Made by a program: the position numbers and the translations under genes. From positions 4,154,001 to 4,218,000 of the forward strand of contig OX359191.1 of assembly GCA_947172415.1 (NCBI GenBank): a DNA stretch of 64,000 bases. Reading direction: 5' to 3'. Source of the DNA: Chondrosia reniformis (lineage: Eukaryota > Porifera > Demospongiae > Chondrillida > Chondrillidae). The number at the start of each line of letters is the position of its first letter. The first letter of the stretch is position 1. Below are positions 22,109 to 32,761 of the stretch, in pieces. The notes beneath the pieces were generated by a model that saw nothing but the letters and a program-made list of their open reading frames with translations, had not been told where the DNA came from and did not search any database.

Positions 22109-22239
22109 CGGTCACCTTATTAAAGCGGTCACCTCCCTTTTCCGGTCGCCAACGTATACTCCCGAACAATCCACTATATTGAAGTATATATCGAAACCTT
22201 GTTAATGTGGTCACCTGCGTAATGCATTTAACGGTCGCC
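22109..22239 (+). promoter_or_regulatory. Spaced GGTCRCC motifs in the transposon B end, left copy
   Basis: Five copies of CGGTCACC / CGGTCGCC / TGGTCACC start at 22109, 22126, 22143, 22208 and 22232, all in one direction. The first three are spaced 17 bp apart. Mirror copies lie at 25334-25464. Their position just inside the terminus fits transposase-binding sites; that role is inferred. Confidence 0.6.
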
Positions 22240-22374
22240 CTTCCGTGGCCCCGAAGGGATTTCTCTACTCTGTAATGCGGCCATACAGATTTGAAAGTAC
22301 GTAAATGACAACAATGTATCAATAAAATGTTCTAAAGAGTCTCCTTTACTCCTTCAGTGACTCTTGAGGCTTTC

Positions 22375-22718
22375 TTATAAAGTTCTGGTGTCCATCAAAA
22401 TGATAAAACATGGAACTTCCAGCCCGAGACCAACACCACGATTCACAGGGCTGCCAGTGACCTCACACACAATCTGGTTCCCTTGTCTGAGGAGGAAAAA
22501 GTGAGTATATCGAGCGAATGACCTTGGAACATGACCTACAACCTGTCCGTTCTTCTTTACCGCCGTTGCCATTGGGTCATATGGGTTGGACGGCTCTGCT
22601 TCCACCTCTAAACTTCTCCTGGCTCTGGTGGCCACAAGTCTTTATAATCATGGAACCCACGAATAAACGATGTGTAGCTAAAGTGAGAAACAGATACAGA
22701 AGTGGCGTTCGCAGCCAT
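22375..22718 (-). pseudogene. HIRAN-like accessory gene, left-arm copy
   Basis: Mirror of the right-arm gene at 24855. The ATG is at 22718. MAANATSVSVSHFSYTSF leads to GFHDYKDLWPPEPGEV, then a stop; the frame shifted by one base continues LEVEAEPSNPYDPMATAVKK, NGQVVGHVPRSFARY and VCEVTGSPVNRGVGLGLEVP. Apart from the frameshift the domain is clean. This copy keeps NRG where the right copy has NLG, plus a few other differences. Confidence 0.7.
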
Positions 22719-22798
22719 ACGACCGAAGCTTGATTAGGTAGCAGCTGCTATACACCCACACTAACACGTTTCGTTATAGCTATGCTCGCGCCTCTAAC

Positions 22799-23240
22799 AT
22801 GCCTCGAAAAGAATTGACATTGAAACAACGTGTGGAGGTGATAAGGTACCAAAAGAGCCACCCAAAAGAAGGAACTCAAATTTTGGCAGAACGTTTTGGC
22901 TGTGGCAGAACACAGATTCAGTCAATTTTGAAAGCCAAGGAGGAGATTCTTTAAGATTTTGAAAAGAATGGAAGTGAAGACAAGAAGAGGAACAGAAAAG
23001 CTGAATTTCCGGACATTGATGATGCTGTTTACAAATGGTACTGTCTTGGTCGGGAAAGGAACATTCCCATATCAGGACCAATGCTCCAGGAGGAGGCCCG
23101 TTTGATTGCTGAACGACTCGAGAATTCCCGGTTCAAGGCATCCAATGGTTGGCTCCAGTCATTCAAAGCTCGCCACCATTTAAAAATGCTCACAGTTTGT
23201 GGAGAGTCAGCTAGTGTTCCCCAAGGAACTGTGGACAAGG
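22799..23240 (+). pseudogene. Tigger-like transposase N-terminus, left-arm copy
   Basis: Starts MPRKELTLKQRVEVIRYQ and contains the CENP-B-like helix-turn-helix (ILAERFGCGRTQIQSILKAK), an in-frame TAA after KEEIL, and the second DNA-binding domain (AVYKWYCLGRERNIPISGP, GWLQSFKARHHLKML). It ends at the palindrome junction after VPQGTVDK. The catalytic domain is absent; the only full version is on the opposite strand at 23240-24774. Confidence 0.88.
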
Positions 23241-24774
23241 TAGAACATGTATAAAGTGCAGTAGTGGTCAAAAAATGGAGCAAGTCATGTGAGACTCTAA
23301 TGGCTTCATCAAACGTGTGGATGGTGTAATTGTTCACTTCTGAACTTGGGGTATCATTTTCACTACCTACATCATCATCATCATCATCATCGTCACTGTT
23401 GTCCTAGAGTTCGATTGGGCTATTGGATGGCAGTTCTCCACTGATGGCTTTTTCACGCAACTGTGTACGTAGATCTTCCAATGTTGTTCCTTCTGGCACA
23501 GTGGCATAAGCTGGCATGTCTTCCTCAGCCTGAATGTATTCCTGGGCAGAAATCGTTGGGTTAATGTGGTGGACAAGCTCCTCCAATTCGTCAACTTCAG
23601 CGAAGGGATCTGAAAGGTGGTCTATTTTGCCCACAACCACGCCACAGTTCTTGAAGCACTTAATGATTGTGTCTTCTTTGACTTTGTGCCATGCAAGTTT
23701 AATCATTCGAATGGCAGTCAGGATATCCACTGATTTGGCTATGTCAAATGTGGACAAGCTGGCTGACGAATCAATTGCTGCTAATATATGTTTGATCAAA
23801 AGTGCCCTGTACTGGCACTTGAAGCTTTGAATTACTCCCGCATCGAGTGGTTGCAGACGAGATGTGGTATTCACTGGAAAGAATACCACTTTGATGTTGG
23901 AAAATGTGGAGCTGTCTTGATAATCCCGAGGATGGCAAGGAGCATTATCAAGCAGAAGAAGAATGTGGCGGTCCTCCCTTTTCAGTCTTTGGTTAAGTGA
24001 TGCTAGGATATCATCCATAATCTCTGAAGTCATCCATGCTTTCTTATTTGCATAGTATGGCACTCCATGTGGTTTTTGCTTATCTTTGAGGCCGCCAAAG
24101 CAATGAGGAGATTTTGACTTGCCTATTACAATTGGTGGTTCTTTCTCACCAGCCGCATTGATGAAAAAGACAACAGTCACCCTGTCTTTTGATTTTTTGC
24201 CACCCTTACACTGTGAAGCAGATTGAGCAAGGGTTCTATCAGGTAGGGCTCGGAAAAAGCAGCCGGTCTCATCAGTGTTCCAAATGTTCTTTGGTACATA
24301 CCCTATCACCAAATCCTTCACTCTGCTATGCCATGCCTCCACCGTTCCTTGGGGAACACTAGCTGACTCTCCACAAACTGTGAGCATTTTTAAATTGTGG
24401 CGAGCTTTGAATGACTGGAGCCAACCATTGGATGCCTTGAACCGGGAATTCTCGAGTCGTTCAGCAATCAAACGGGCCTCCTCCTGGAGCATTGGTCCTG
24501 ATATGGGAATGTTCCTTTCCCAACCAAGACAGTACCATTTGTAAACAGCATCATCAATGTCCGGAAATTCAGCTTTTCTGTTCCTCTTCTTGTCTTCACT
24601 TCCATTCTTTTCAAAATCTTAAAGAATCTCCTCCTTGGCTTTCAAAATTGACTGAATCTGTGTTCTGCCACAGCCAAAACGTTCTGCCAAAATTTGAGTT
24701 CCTTCTTTTGGGTGGCTCTTTTGGTACCTTATCACCTCCACACGTTGTTTCAATGTCAATTCTTTTCGAGGCAT
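23240..24774 (-). pseudogene. Tigger-like transposase with full catalytic core, two stops
   Basis: DDE-family transposase of the pogo/Tigger group (TIGD-like). The start is ATG 24774 (MPRKELTLKQR). A TAA at 24619-24621 interrupts KEEIL-stop-DFEKN. The rest of the DNA-binding half and the whole catalytic domain are open in the same frame. WNTDETGCFF carries the first Asp, LLLLDNAPCHP the second and SRLQPLDAGVIQSFK the third. A TAG follows SNSPIEL at 23404-23406, but the frame continues as a run of Asp then EVNNYTIHTFDEAIRV and HDLLHFLTTT, a typical Tigger C-terminus, until the junction near 23240. Two nonsense codons and a lost 3' end make it inactive. It is divergent from the HIRAN-like gene, about 80 bp apart. 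Confidence 0.9.
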
Positions 24775-24854
24775 GTTAGAGGCGCGAGCATAGCTATAAC
24801 GAAACGTGTTAGTGTGGGTGTATAGCAGCTGCTACCTAATCAAGCTTCGGTCGT
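24775..24854. promoter_or_regulatory. Divergent intergenic region between transposase and HIRAN-like gene
   Basis: The transposase (- strand, start 24774) and the HIRAN-like gene (+ strand, start 24855) diverge from this 80-bp segment. It should hold both promoters, or a shared 5' leader if transcription starts elsewhere. No TATA box is obvious. The mirrored copy is 22719-22798. Confidence 0.5.
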
Positions 24855-25241
24855 ATGGCTGCGAACGCCACTTCTGTATCTGTTTCTCACTTTAGCTACA
24901 CATCGTTTATTCGTGGGTTCCATGATTATAAAGACTTGTGGCCACCAGAGCCAGGAGAAGTTTAGAGGTGGAAGCAGAGCCGTCCAACCCATATGACCCA
25001 ATGGCAACGGCGGTAAAGAAGAACGGACAGGTTGTAGGTCATGTTCCAAGGTCATTCGCTCGATATACTCACTTTTTCATCCTCAGACAAGGGAACCAGA
25101 TTGTGTGTGAGGTCACTGGCAGCCCTGTGAATCTTGGCATTGGTCTCGGGCTGGAAGTTCCATGTTTTATCATTTCGATGGACACCAGAACTTTATAAGA
25201 AAGCCTCAAGAGTCACTGAAGGAGTAAAGGAGACTCTTTAG
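24855..25241 (+). pseudogene. HIRAN-like accessory gene carried by transposon B
   Basis: Not a usual component of Tigger elements. From ATG 24855: MAANATSVSVSHFSYTSF, then GFHDYKDLWPPEPGEV and a TAG. A one-base shift gives LEVEAEPSNPYDPMATAVKK, NGQVVGHVPRSFARY and VCEVTGSPVN. The pattern NPYDPxAxAVxxNGxxVGxVPRxxA is the core of the HIRAN fold, known in HLTF-type enzymes as a binder of single-stranded 3' DNA ends. The listed frame stops at 25198 (DTRTL-stop). A second one-base shift would continue YKKASRVTEGVKETL to about 25241. With two shifts it is broken, but the domain shows little other decay. About 125 residues would be a stand-alone HIRAN-like protein. A role in transposition is inference. 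Confidence 0.68.
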
Positions 25242-25482
25242 AACATTTTATTGATACATTGTTGTCATTTACGTACTTTCAAATCTGTATGGCCGCATTA
25301 CAGAGTAGAGAAATCCCTTCGGGGCCACGGAAGGGCGACCGTTAAATGCATTACGCAGGTGACCACATTAACAAGGTTTCGATATATACTTCAATATAGT
25401 GGATTGTTCGGGAGTATACGTTGGCGACCGGAAAAGGGAGGTGACCGCTTTAATAAGGTGACCGCTTACTCAGCTTCCACTG

Positions 25483-28352
25483 TATGTACTAGTTATATGA
25501 ACTAGTTCTAAGTACTAGTTGTATGTACTAGGTGTATGTAGTAGTTGTATGTTCTATTCGTTTCAACTAGTTCTATGTTCTAATTGTTTGTACTAGGTGT
25601 GTACTAGTTACTAGTTTCTAGTTGTAAGTACTAGTTGTAAGTACTAGTTGTATGTACTATGTGTATGTACCAGTTGTTGATTCTTGTACTATTTATACAA
25701 TGTACTAGGTAGATTCTAGTTGTATATACTAGATACTTGTTACATGTACTAGTTGTATGAACTAGTTTTATGAACTAGTTGTGTGTACTGTTTATTTCTA
25801 CTAGTTATATGTACCAGTTATATGTACTCTATAGTTTTATGTACTAGTAGTATGTACTAGTTATATTTACTAGCTGTATGTACTATCCGTGTGTACTAAT
25901 TGTATGCACTAGTTGTATGAACTAGGTGTATGTACTCAATACTATTTTTATGTAATTGTCGAATGTAGTAGTTATTTGTACTAGTTGAATGTATAAGTAG
26001 TGTGTAATTGTTGTATGTACTAGTTACATGTACTAGTTGTTTGTACCAGTTGTATGTTCTATTGCCTAATTGTATGTACTAGTTGTATGTACTAAATGTT
26101 TGAACTAGTTTTAAGTTCTAGTTCTAGTAAGTTATACTAGGTACTAGGAATGAACTAATTCTACCAACTACTTGTTTGTTTGTGTGAACTAGTTTTCTGC
26201 ACTAGTTGTATGTTTTATATTTATGTACTAGTTATATGTCTATGTACTAGTCATATGTAATAGTTATATGTACTAGTTATATGTACTAGTTGCATGTACT
26301 AGTTGTATGTACTAGTAGTATATACTAGTTGTAGGTTCTAGTCCTAATTATACTAGGTACTAGGGAGGTACTAGTTGTATATACTAGACACTAGTTGTTT
26401 GTACTAGATATATGTACTAGTTATATGTACTAGTTGTATGTACCAGTTTTGTGTAATTGTTGTATGTACTAGTTGTATGTACTACTTATATGTACTCGTT
26501 ACATTTGTATATACTGGGGGTATATACTAGTTGTTTGTACTAGTTATATATACTAGTTGTACGTACTATTTATATGTACTATATTTATGTGTAAGAACTA
26601 GGTATACGTACTACTTGTAGGTACTAGCTGTATTAGCTGGTTGTATGTACTAATTCTATGCACTAGTTATATGTACTAGTTGTATGCGCTAGCTGTATGT
26701 ACTAGTTGTATCTACTATTTACATTTACTAGGTATTCGTGTAATGTACTAGTTATATGTAGTAGGTGTATGTATTAGTTATATGGCCTAGTTGTATGTAC
26801 TAGTTGCATGCACTAGTTGTATGTACTAGTTGTATGTACAAGTTGCATGTACAAATTATACTTATTAGTTACTAATTTTATGAACTAGTTCTACCTACAA
26901 ATTTTATGTACTACTTGTAAGTTCTAGTTGTATGTACTAGTTGTATGTATATACCAGTTGTATGTACTAGTTAAATGTACTATTTTTTATATATCCTAGT
27001 TGTATGTTCTAGTTTCTAGTTGTATGTACTATGTGTATGTACTATTCATATATACTAGTTATCCGTTTATGTATTAGTTATGTGTAGCAGGTGTGTGAAC
27101 TCGTGATACGTACTAGTTCAAAAGTACTAGTTGTATGTGCTAATTGCATGTACATGTTCGGTGTACTAGTTGTATGTTTATACAAGTTTTATGTACTAGA
27201 TACTAGTTGCATGTACTATTTGCATGTCCTAGTTGTACGCACTAGTTTTATGTTCTAGCTGTATTTACTATTTGTATGTACTAGTTATATGTGTGTACTA
27301 GTTCGATGTTCTAGTTGTATGCACTAGCTGCATGTACTAGTTGTATGAACTATTTATATTTTGTAGGTATATGTGTATGTACTCGTTATATGTAATAGGT
27401 GTATGTATTAGTTATATGACCCAGTTGTTTGTGCTAGTTGTATGTACGAATTGAATGTACTAGTTGTATGTTCAAGTATTATGTACTCTTTCTATGAATT
27501 AATTGTATGTACTAGTTGTATGTACTTTTTGTAGGTTTATGTACTTGGTGTATGTACTATTTTTATATACTAGTTATATGTGTATGTACTGGTTATATGT
27601 AGTAGTTGTATGTACCACTTGTTTGTACTAGTTTCCTGTACTTGTTTTATGTGCTAGCTGTATGTACTAATTGTAGGTTCTAGTACTAGTTATAGTAGGT
27701 ATTAAGTAGGCATTAGTTGTATGTACTAGTTGTTAGTACTACTTTTACGTACCAGTTGAATGTACTAGTTGTATGTACTAGTTCTAGTTATATTTACTAG
27801 ATGTGGGTACTGGTTGTATGTAGTGGTTGGATGTAGTAGTTGTATGTACTAATTGTTTGTACTAGTTTTATGAACTAGTTGTATGTATATACTAATTGTA
27901 AATACTAGCTATGTACTAGATGTGTGTATATACTATGTTTGTTGTTTATGTAGTAGTTGTATATGCCAGTTTTATGTACTCGTACTATGTACAAGTTCTA
28001 TGTACTAGTTATGTACAAGTTGTATGTAGTAGTTATGTACCAGTTGTACGCACTAGTAGTGTGTATATACTAGTTGTTTGCAGTTGCTATGTACTAGTTG
28101 TATATACAAGTTGTATGTACTAGTAGTATGTAGTAGTTGTAGGTTCTAGTCCTAATTGTACTACGTACTAGGGAGGTACCAGTTGTATATACTAGACTAG
28201 ATGTATGTATTAGTTATATGTACTATTTATATGTACTAGTTGTATGTACTACTTATATGTACTTGTTACATTTGTATGTACTGGGTGTATGTACCAGTTT
28301 TTTGTACTAGTTATATATACTAGTTGTACGTACTATTTATATGTACTATATA
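25483..28352 (-). repeat. 13-bp ACTAGT minisatellite, - orientation
   Basis: Right-arm satellite mirroring 19872-22090. Variants such as CTATTCGTTTCAACTAG next to the transposon and AGTAGGCATTAG near 27700 are exact mirrors of left-arm variants. The site at 26565-26585 resembles the empty site of foldback copy 3. The frame at 27920-28123 is satellite read-through. Confidence 0.94.
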
Positions 28353-29117
28353 CTAGAGAAAAATAAAAAATTTGTACAAAAATAGTTAAGATGTAGGGAT
28401 GGCACAAAAAGCACATAAACAAGAAAGGGATGTTACACAGTGAAGCATTAGCTATATATGCATGAATCATAAAACACCCTTGCTTGTAGGATTCATGCAT
28501 TGCTAATACTTCACTGTGTAACATCTCTTTCTTGTTTATGTGCTTTTTGTGCCATTTCTACATCTTCACTATTTTTGTAGAAAATTTTTATTTTTCTCTA
28601 GTTTCTGTACTTTTTATGGAGCATAAGCTAGGAATTTGATTGTATTAAAACCCATTTTGGTTTTGATATCTTCGACTTATTATGACGTCATTAAAATGGC
28701 GAATTTATTGAGGCCTTGCCTCTGGGGCCATGAAAACCGTCATACTGAATAATAGCGTTATCGCTCTCGCTTCTACAAAAGAATACAGTTCGGAAAATTT
28801 GCAATAGTTTCATTTAACAATTAGTCCAAAAGCTTATTTAGTTTTTTAGTTATGGCTTACGAAGAAGAAGAATATATAATAATAAGAAGAATATGAAGAA
28901 GACGAAAATGGGAATTTTTAAAGTTTATTATTTTGCCAGCGGGACATATTCGCTTGCCTTTAAGGCCTATTTAGAGTATGTATATTGTATATTTAGCTAT
29001 ACGTAGCCTTATTTTGTCGATTTTCGGCTTATTTCGGGATTTTGCTCCTATACCGATGTATGGGGAATGCGAAAAAACGTGTCATCCCTACATAGGGAGT
29101 ACTACCATACTCCCTGA
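28353..29117 (+). mobile_element. Compound foldback element, copy 3
   Basis: Same structure as copy 1: hairpin 28353-28601, CRE-like TGACGTCA near 28683 and a terminal hairpin before CTGA at 29114-29117. The short Glu-rich frame reads MAYEEEEYII here, so it is not conserved as a protein. Confidence 0.85.
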
Positions 29118-29990
29118 TATGTTTATGTACTAAGTCTATGTACTAGTTGTATATACTAGTTGTATTTACTATTTGTATGTACTATTTATATGTGTGGGTA
29201 CTAGTTATATGTACTAGTTGTATGCGCTAGCTGTATGTACTAGTTGTAGATACTATTTACATTTACTAGGTATACGTGTATTGTACTAGTTATATGTAGT
29301 AGGTGTATGTACTTGTTATATGGCCTAATTGTATGTACTAGTTGCATGTACTAGTTGTATGGACTAGTTGTATATACTAGTCGCATGTACTAATTATATT
29401 TACTAGTTACTAATTTTATGAACTAGTTGTACCTACGAAATTTATGTAATACTTGTATGTACTAGCTAAAGGTACTAGTTTTATATATATACTAATTGTA
29501 TGTACTAGTTTTTAGTTGTATGTACTATGTGTATGTACTATTCATATATACTAGTTATATGTTTATGTATTAGTTATATGTAGTAGGTGTGTGAACTTAT
29601 TATATGTACTAGTTAAAAGTACTAGTTGTATGTGCTAATTGTTTGTATACGTTCGGTGTACTAGTTGTATGTTTATACGAGTTGTATGTACTAGCCTTGT
29701 ACCAGTTGTATGTTCTAATTGTTTGAACTAGTTCTATGTACTAATTGTATGTACAGGTATGCACTAGTTACTAGTTTCTAGTTGTATGTAATAGTTGTAA
29801 GTACTAGTTGTTTGTACTATGTGTATGTACCAGTTGTTGATTCTTGTACTACTTATACTATGTACTAGGGAGGTTCTAGTTGTATGTACTAGATACTACA
29901 ACTAGAAACTAGAATATACATCTAGTATATATATAAAACTAGTACATTTAAATAGTCTACAACTGGTATATACATACAACTACTACAAAC
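29118..29990. repeat. 13-bp ACTAGT minisatellite with an orientation switch at ~29893
   Basis: - orientation to about 29892, + afterwards. It directly matches ~780-1600 downstream of foldback copy 1 and is an inverted match of 18166-19110. No gene is seen. Confidence 0.93.
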
Positions 29991-30375
29991 AAGTATTTCG
30001 AGTTTAAAAAGTCGTGGGGCTGCCTCCCCCGCATTAACTGGAACTACTTGGCCACATCGTTGGGATTTAATATATATATTCGTAACACTAATGATTGAGG
30101 ACGATTTAGTGTCCTGAACTTTATAAATAACGATGGAAAAGCTTCGTAAACTAAAGCTTCCTGAACGCCGCCATTTGCAAAAACCATGTATTGACGTATA
30201 AATTAAGTGTTACAATAGTTGCGTATGAACTAGTATTATACAAATATCGACGTATAAAATAAGTGTTATAATAGTTGCGTATTAACCTGTATTATATATA
30301 TAGATATATATATATACTCTTTCCGTAACATGAAGCTGTACAAGGTAATCGGCAAATGAAAACAATATAAGGTAT
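29991..30375 (+). mobile_element. ~0.4-kb dispersed repeat, copy 2 of 3
   Basis: Inverted counterpart of 17766-18165 in the other palindrome arm, from AGTATTTCGAGTTTAAAAAG to AAACAATATAAGGTATAC. It differs by several substitutions and by the length of the TATA run. Confidence 0.7.
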
Positions 30376-32000
30376 ACAAGTAGTACATAAAATTTGTAGT
30401 TGCAAGTAGTTCATAAAATTAGTAGTTACAAGTAGTTCATAAAATTAGTAACTAGTAAATATAATTAGTACATGCGACTAGCATATACAACTAGTCCATA
30501 CAACTAGTGCATGCAACTAGTACATACAACTAGGCCATATAAATAGTACATACACCTACTATATATAACTAGTACAATACACGTATACCTAGTAAATGTA
30601 AATAGTACATACAACTAGTACATACACCCTGTACATACAAATGTAACGAGTACATATAAGTAGTACATACAAATAGTACATACAACTAGTACGTATAACT
30701 AGTATATAAATATAGTACATACAACTAGTACAGAACACTAGTTCACACAAACAAACAAGTGGTTCATAGAACTAGTTCATTTCTAGAACCTAGTACCTAG
30801 TACTAGGAATACATAAATACATACAAAAACATAAATACACTCAGTACATACAAATGTAACGAGTACATATAAGTAGTACATTCAACTATAACATACAACT
30901 AGTATATATAACTAGTACATAAATATAGTACATACAACTAGTACAAATAACTAGTACATACCACAATTACCCACTACTTATGCATTAAACTAGTGCAAAT
31001 AACTACTACATTCGACTAGTACATACAAATAGTATTGAGTACATACAACTAGTCCATAAAACTAGTTCTTACAACTAGTACATTCAACAAGTATCTAGTA
31101 CATACAACTACAACCTACCTAGTACATAGTATAACTAGTACAGGGATCAACAACTGGTACATACACATAGTTCATACAACTAGTACTTACAACTAGTACA
31201 TACAACTAGAAACTAGTAACTAGTACTCACCTAGTACATACAATTAGTACATAGAACTAGTTCCAACAATTAGAACATACAACTACAACATACACCTAGT
31301 AAATACAGCTAGTACATAACACTAGTACATACAATTAGACAATAGAACATACAACTAGTACATACAACTAGTACAGACAAAGAGTACACACAACTAGTAC
31401 ATATAACTAGTACATACAAACATTACCCACTACTTATACATTCAACTAGTAGAAAAAACTACTACATTCGACTAGTACATACAAATAGTATTGAGTACAT
31501 ACAACTAGTGCATACAACTAGTGCATACAATTAGAACACACGGATAGTACATACAGCTAGTAAATATAACTAGTACATACTACTAGTACAGAAAACTATA
31601 GAGTACATATAACTGGTATATATAACTAGTAGATATAAACAGTACACACAACTAGTTCATAAAACTAGTTCATACAACTAGTACATGCAACAAGTATCTA
31701 GTACATACAGCTAGAACCTACCTAGTACATAGTATTAGTAGTACAAGAATCAACAACTGGTACATACACATAGTTCATACAACTAGTACTTACAACTAGT
31801 ACATACAACTAGAAACTAGTAACTAGTACTCACCTAGTACATACAATTAGTACATAGAACTAGTACACACATATATAAATAGAACATACAAATAGTAAAT
31901 TCAACTATTGCATTCAACTAGTATATAGAATTAGTACATACAACCAGCTAATACAGCTAGTACCTACAAGTAGTACATATACCTAGCACATACACATATA
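30376..32000 (+). repeat. 13-bp ACTAGT minisatellite, + orientation
   Basis: End of the inner right arm, then the outer arm. Includes two successive copies of the stretch with GATCAACAACTGG / GAATCAACAACTGG (31150 and 31750). No gene is seen. Confidence 0.94.
30775..31019 (+). repeat. Right copy of the ~230-bp direct block within the palindrome
   Basis: Direct match of 17144-17375, including GGAATACATAAATACATAC and ACTACATTCGACTAG. It is longer by about one monomer. Confidence 0.85.
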
Positions 32001-32761
32001 TCAGGGAGTACGGTAGTACTCCCTATGTAGGGATGACACGTTTTTTCGTTTTCCCCATACATTGGTATAGGAGCGAAATCCCGAAATAGGCCGAAAATCG
32101 ACAAAACAAGGCTATGTATAGCTAAATATACAATATACATACTCTAAATAGACCTTAAAAGCAAGCGAATATGTCCCGCTGGCGAAATAATAAACTTTAA
32201 AAATTCCCATTTTCGTCTTCTTCATATTCTTCTTCTTCTTCTTCTTCTTATTCTTCGTCAGCCATAACTAAAAAACTATATAAGCTTTTGGACTAATTGT
32301 TACACGAAACTACTGCAAATTTTCTGAGCTGTATTCTTTTGTAGAAGCGAGAGCGATAACGCTATTATTGAGCATGGCGGTTTTCATGACCCTAGAGTCA
32401 AGGCCTCAATAAAGTCGCCATTTTAATGACGTCATAATCAGTCGAAGATTGCGAAACCAAAATGATTTTAATTATACGAATCTAATTCCTAGCCCATGCT
32501 CCATAAAAAGTACAGAAACTAGAAATATTAAAAATTTTCTACAAAAATAGTGAAGATGTAGGGATGGCATAAAAAGTAGAGAAACAAGAAAGGGATGTTA
32601 CACAGTGAAGCATTAGCTATACATGAATCCTACAAGCAAGGGTGTTGTATGATTCATGCACAGCTAATGCTTCACTGTGTAACATCCCTTTCTTGTTTGT
32701 CTACTTTTTATGCCATCCCTACATCTTCACTATTTTTGTAGAAAATTTTTAATATTTCTAT
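32001..32761 (-). mobile_element. Compound foldback element, copy 4 (inverted)
   Basis: Most diverged copy. The hairpin arms at 32519-32761 are altered (AGAAATATTAAAAATTTTC) and the loop is shortened, but both arms changed in parallel. The terminal hairpin at 32001 and the CRE-like TGACGTCA are retained. Confidence 0.85.

Larger units (their letters stand above)
22091..23239 (+). repeat. Left arm of transposon B (inverted copy of 24338-25482)
   Basis: Only scattered mismatches to the right arm were noticed, for example in the GSPVNRG / GSPVNLG region of the HIRAN-like frame. Both arms share the same TAA in the transposase and the same frameshift in the HIRAN-like gene, so those defects predate the duplication or were homogenised. 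Confidence 0.92.
22091..25482 (-). mobile_element. Tigger-like transposon B with duplicated, inverted 5' end
   Basis: Both ends read CAGTGGAAGCTGAGTAAGCG inward and are flanked by TA. The right part (25482 to about 23240) is a Tigger-like element in - orientation: end motifs, HIRAN-like gene, divergent transposase, and the transposase C-terminus running to the junction near 23240. The left part (22091-23239) is an inverted copy of its first ~1.15 kb. The true 3' end is therefore missing, and the apparent symmetric ends are both 5' ends. The flanking satellite is mirrored too, so the TA at each side is one flank copied, not proof of transposition of this structure. Confidence 0.88.
24338..25482 (-). 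repeat. Right arm of transposon B
   Basis: Inverted match of 22091-23239. It holds the spaced GGTCRCC motifs at 25334-25464 on the - strand, the HIRAN-like gene and the N-terminal third of the transposase. Confidence 0.92.
16195..31860. repeat. Giant nested palindrome, ~15.7 kb
   Basis: Left and right halves are inverted copies around the central Tigger-like element. Matching pairs, from the centre outward: element arms 22091-23239 / 24338-25482; satellite 19872-22090 / 25483-28352; foldback element 19111-19871 / 28353-29117; satellite with an orientation switch, 18166-19110 / 29118-29990; 0.4-kb repeat 17766-18165 / 29991-30375; satellite 17372-17765 / 30376-30777; outer satellite 16195-17143 / 31020-31860. 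Single variants and the switch at ~18250 / ~29893 are mirrored. Indels add about 0.6 kb to the right arm. A ~230-bp block at 17144-17375 and 30775-31019 is in direct, not inverted, orientation. Confidence 0.9.

Noticed and set aside
22091-25482. Transposon B as a foldback transposon flanked by a genuine TA target duplication
   Set aside because: The flanking satellite is mirrored as well, so both ends and both TAs are copies of one end; the 3' end is missing.
16195-31860. Palindrome as a pure assembly or sequencing fold-back artefact
   Set aside because: The arms differ by many indels and substitutions and by ~0.6 kb in length; an artefact would be nearly identical. Long reads should still confirm it.
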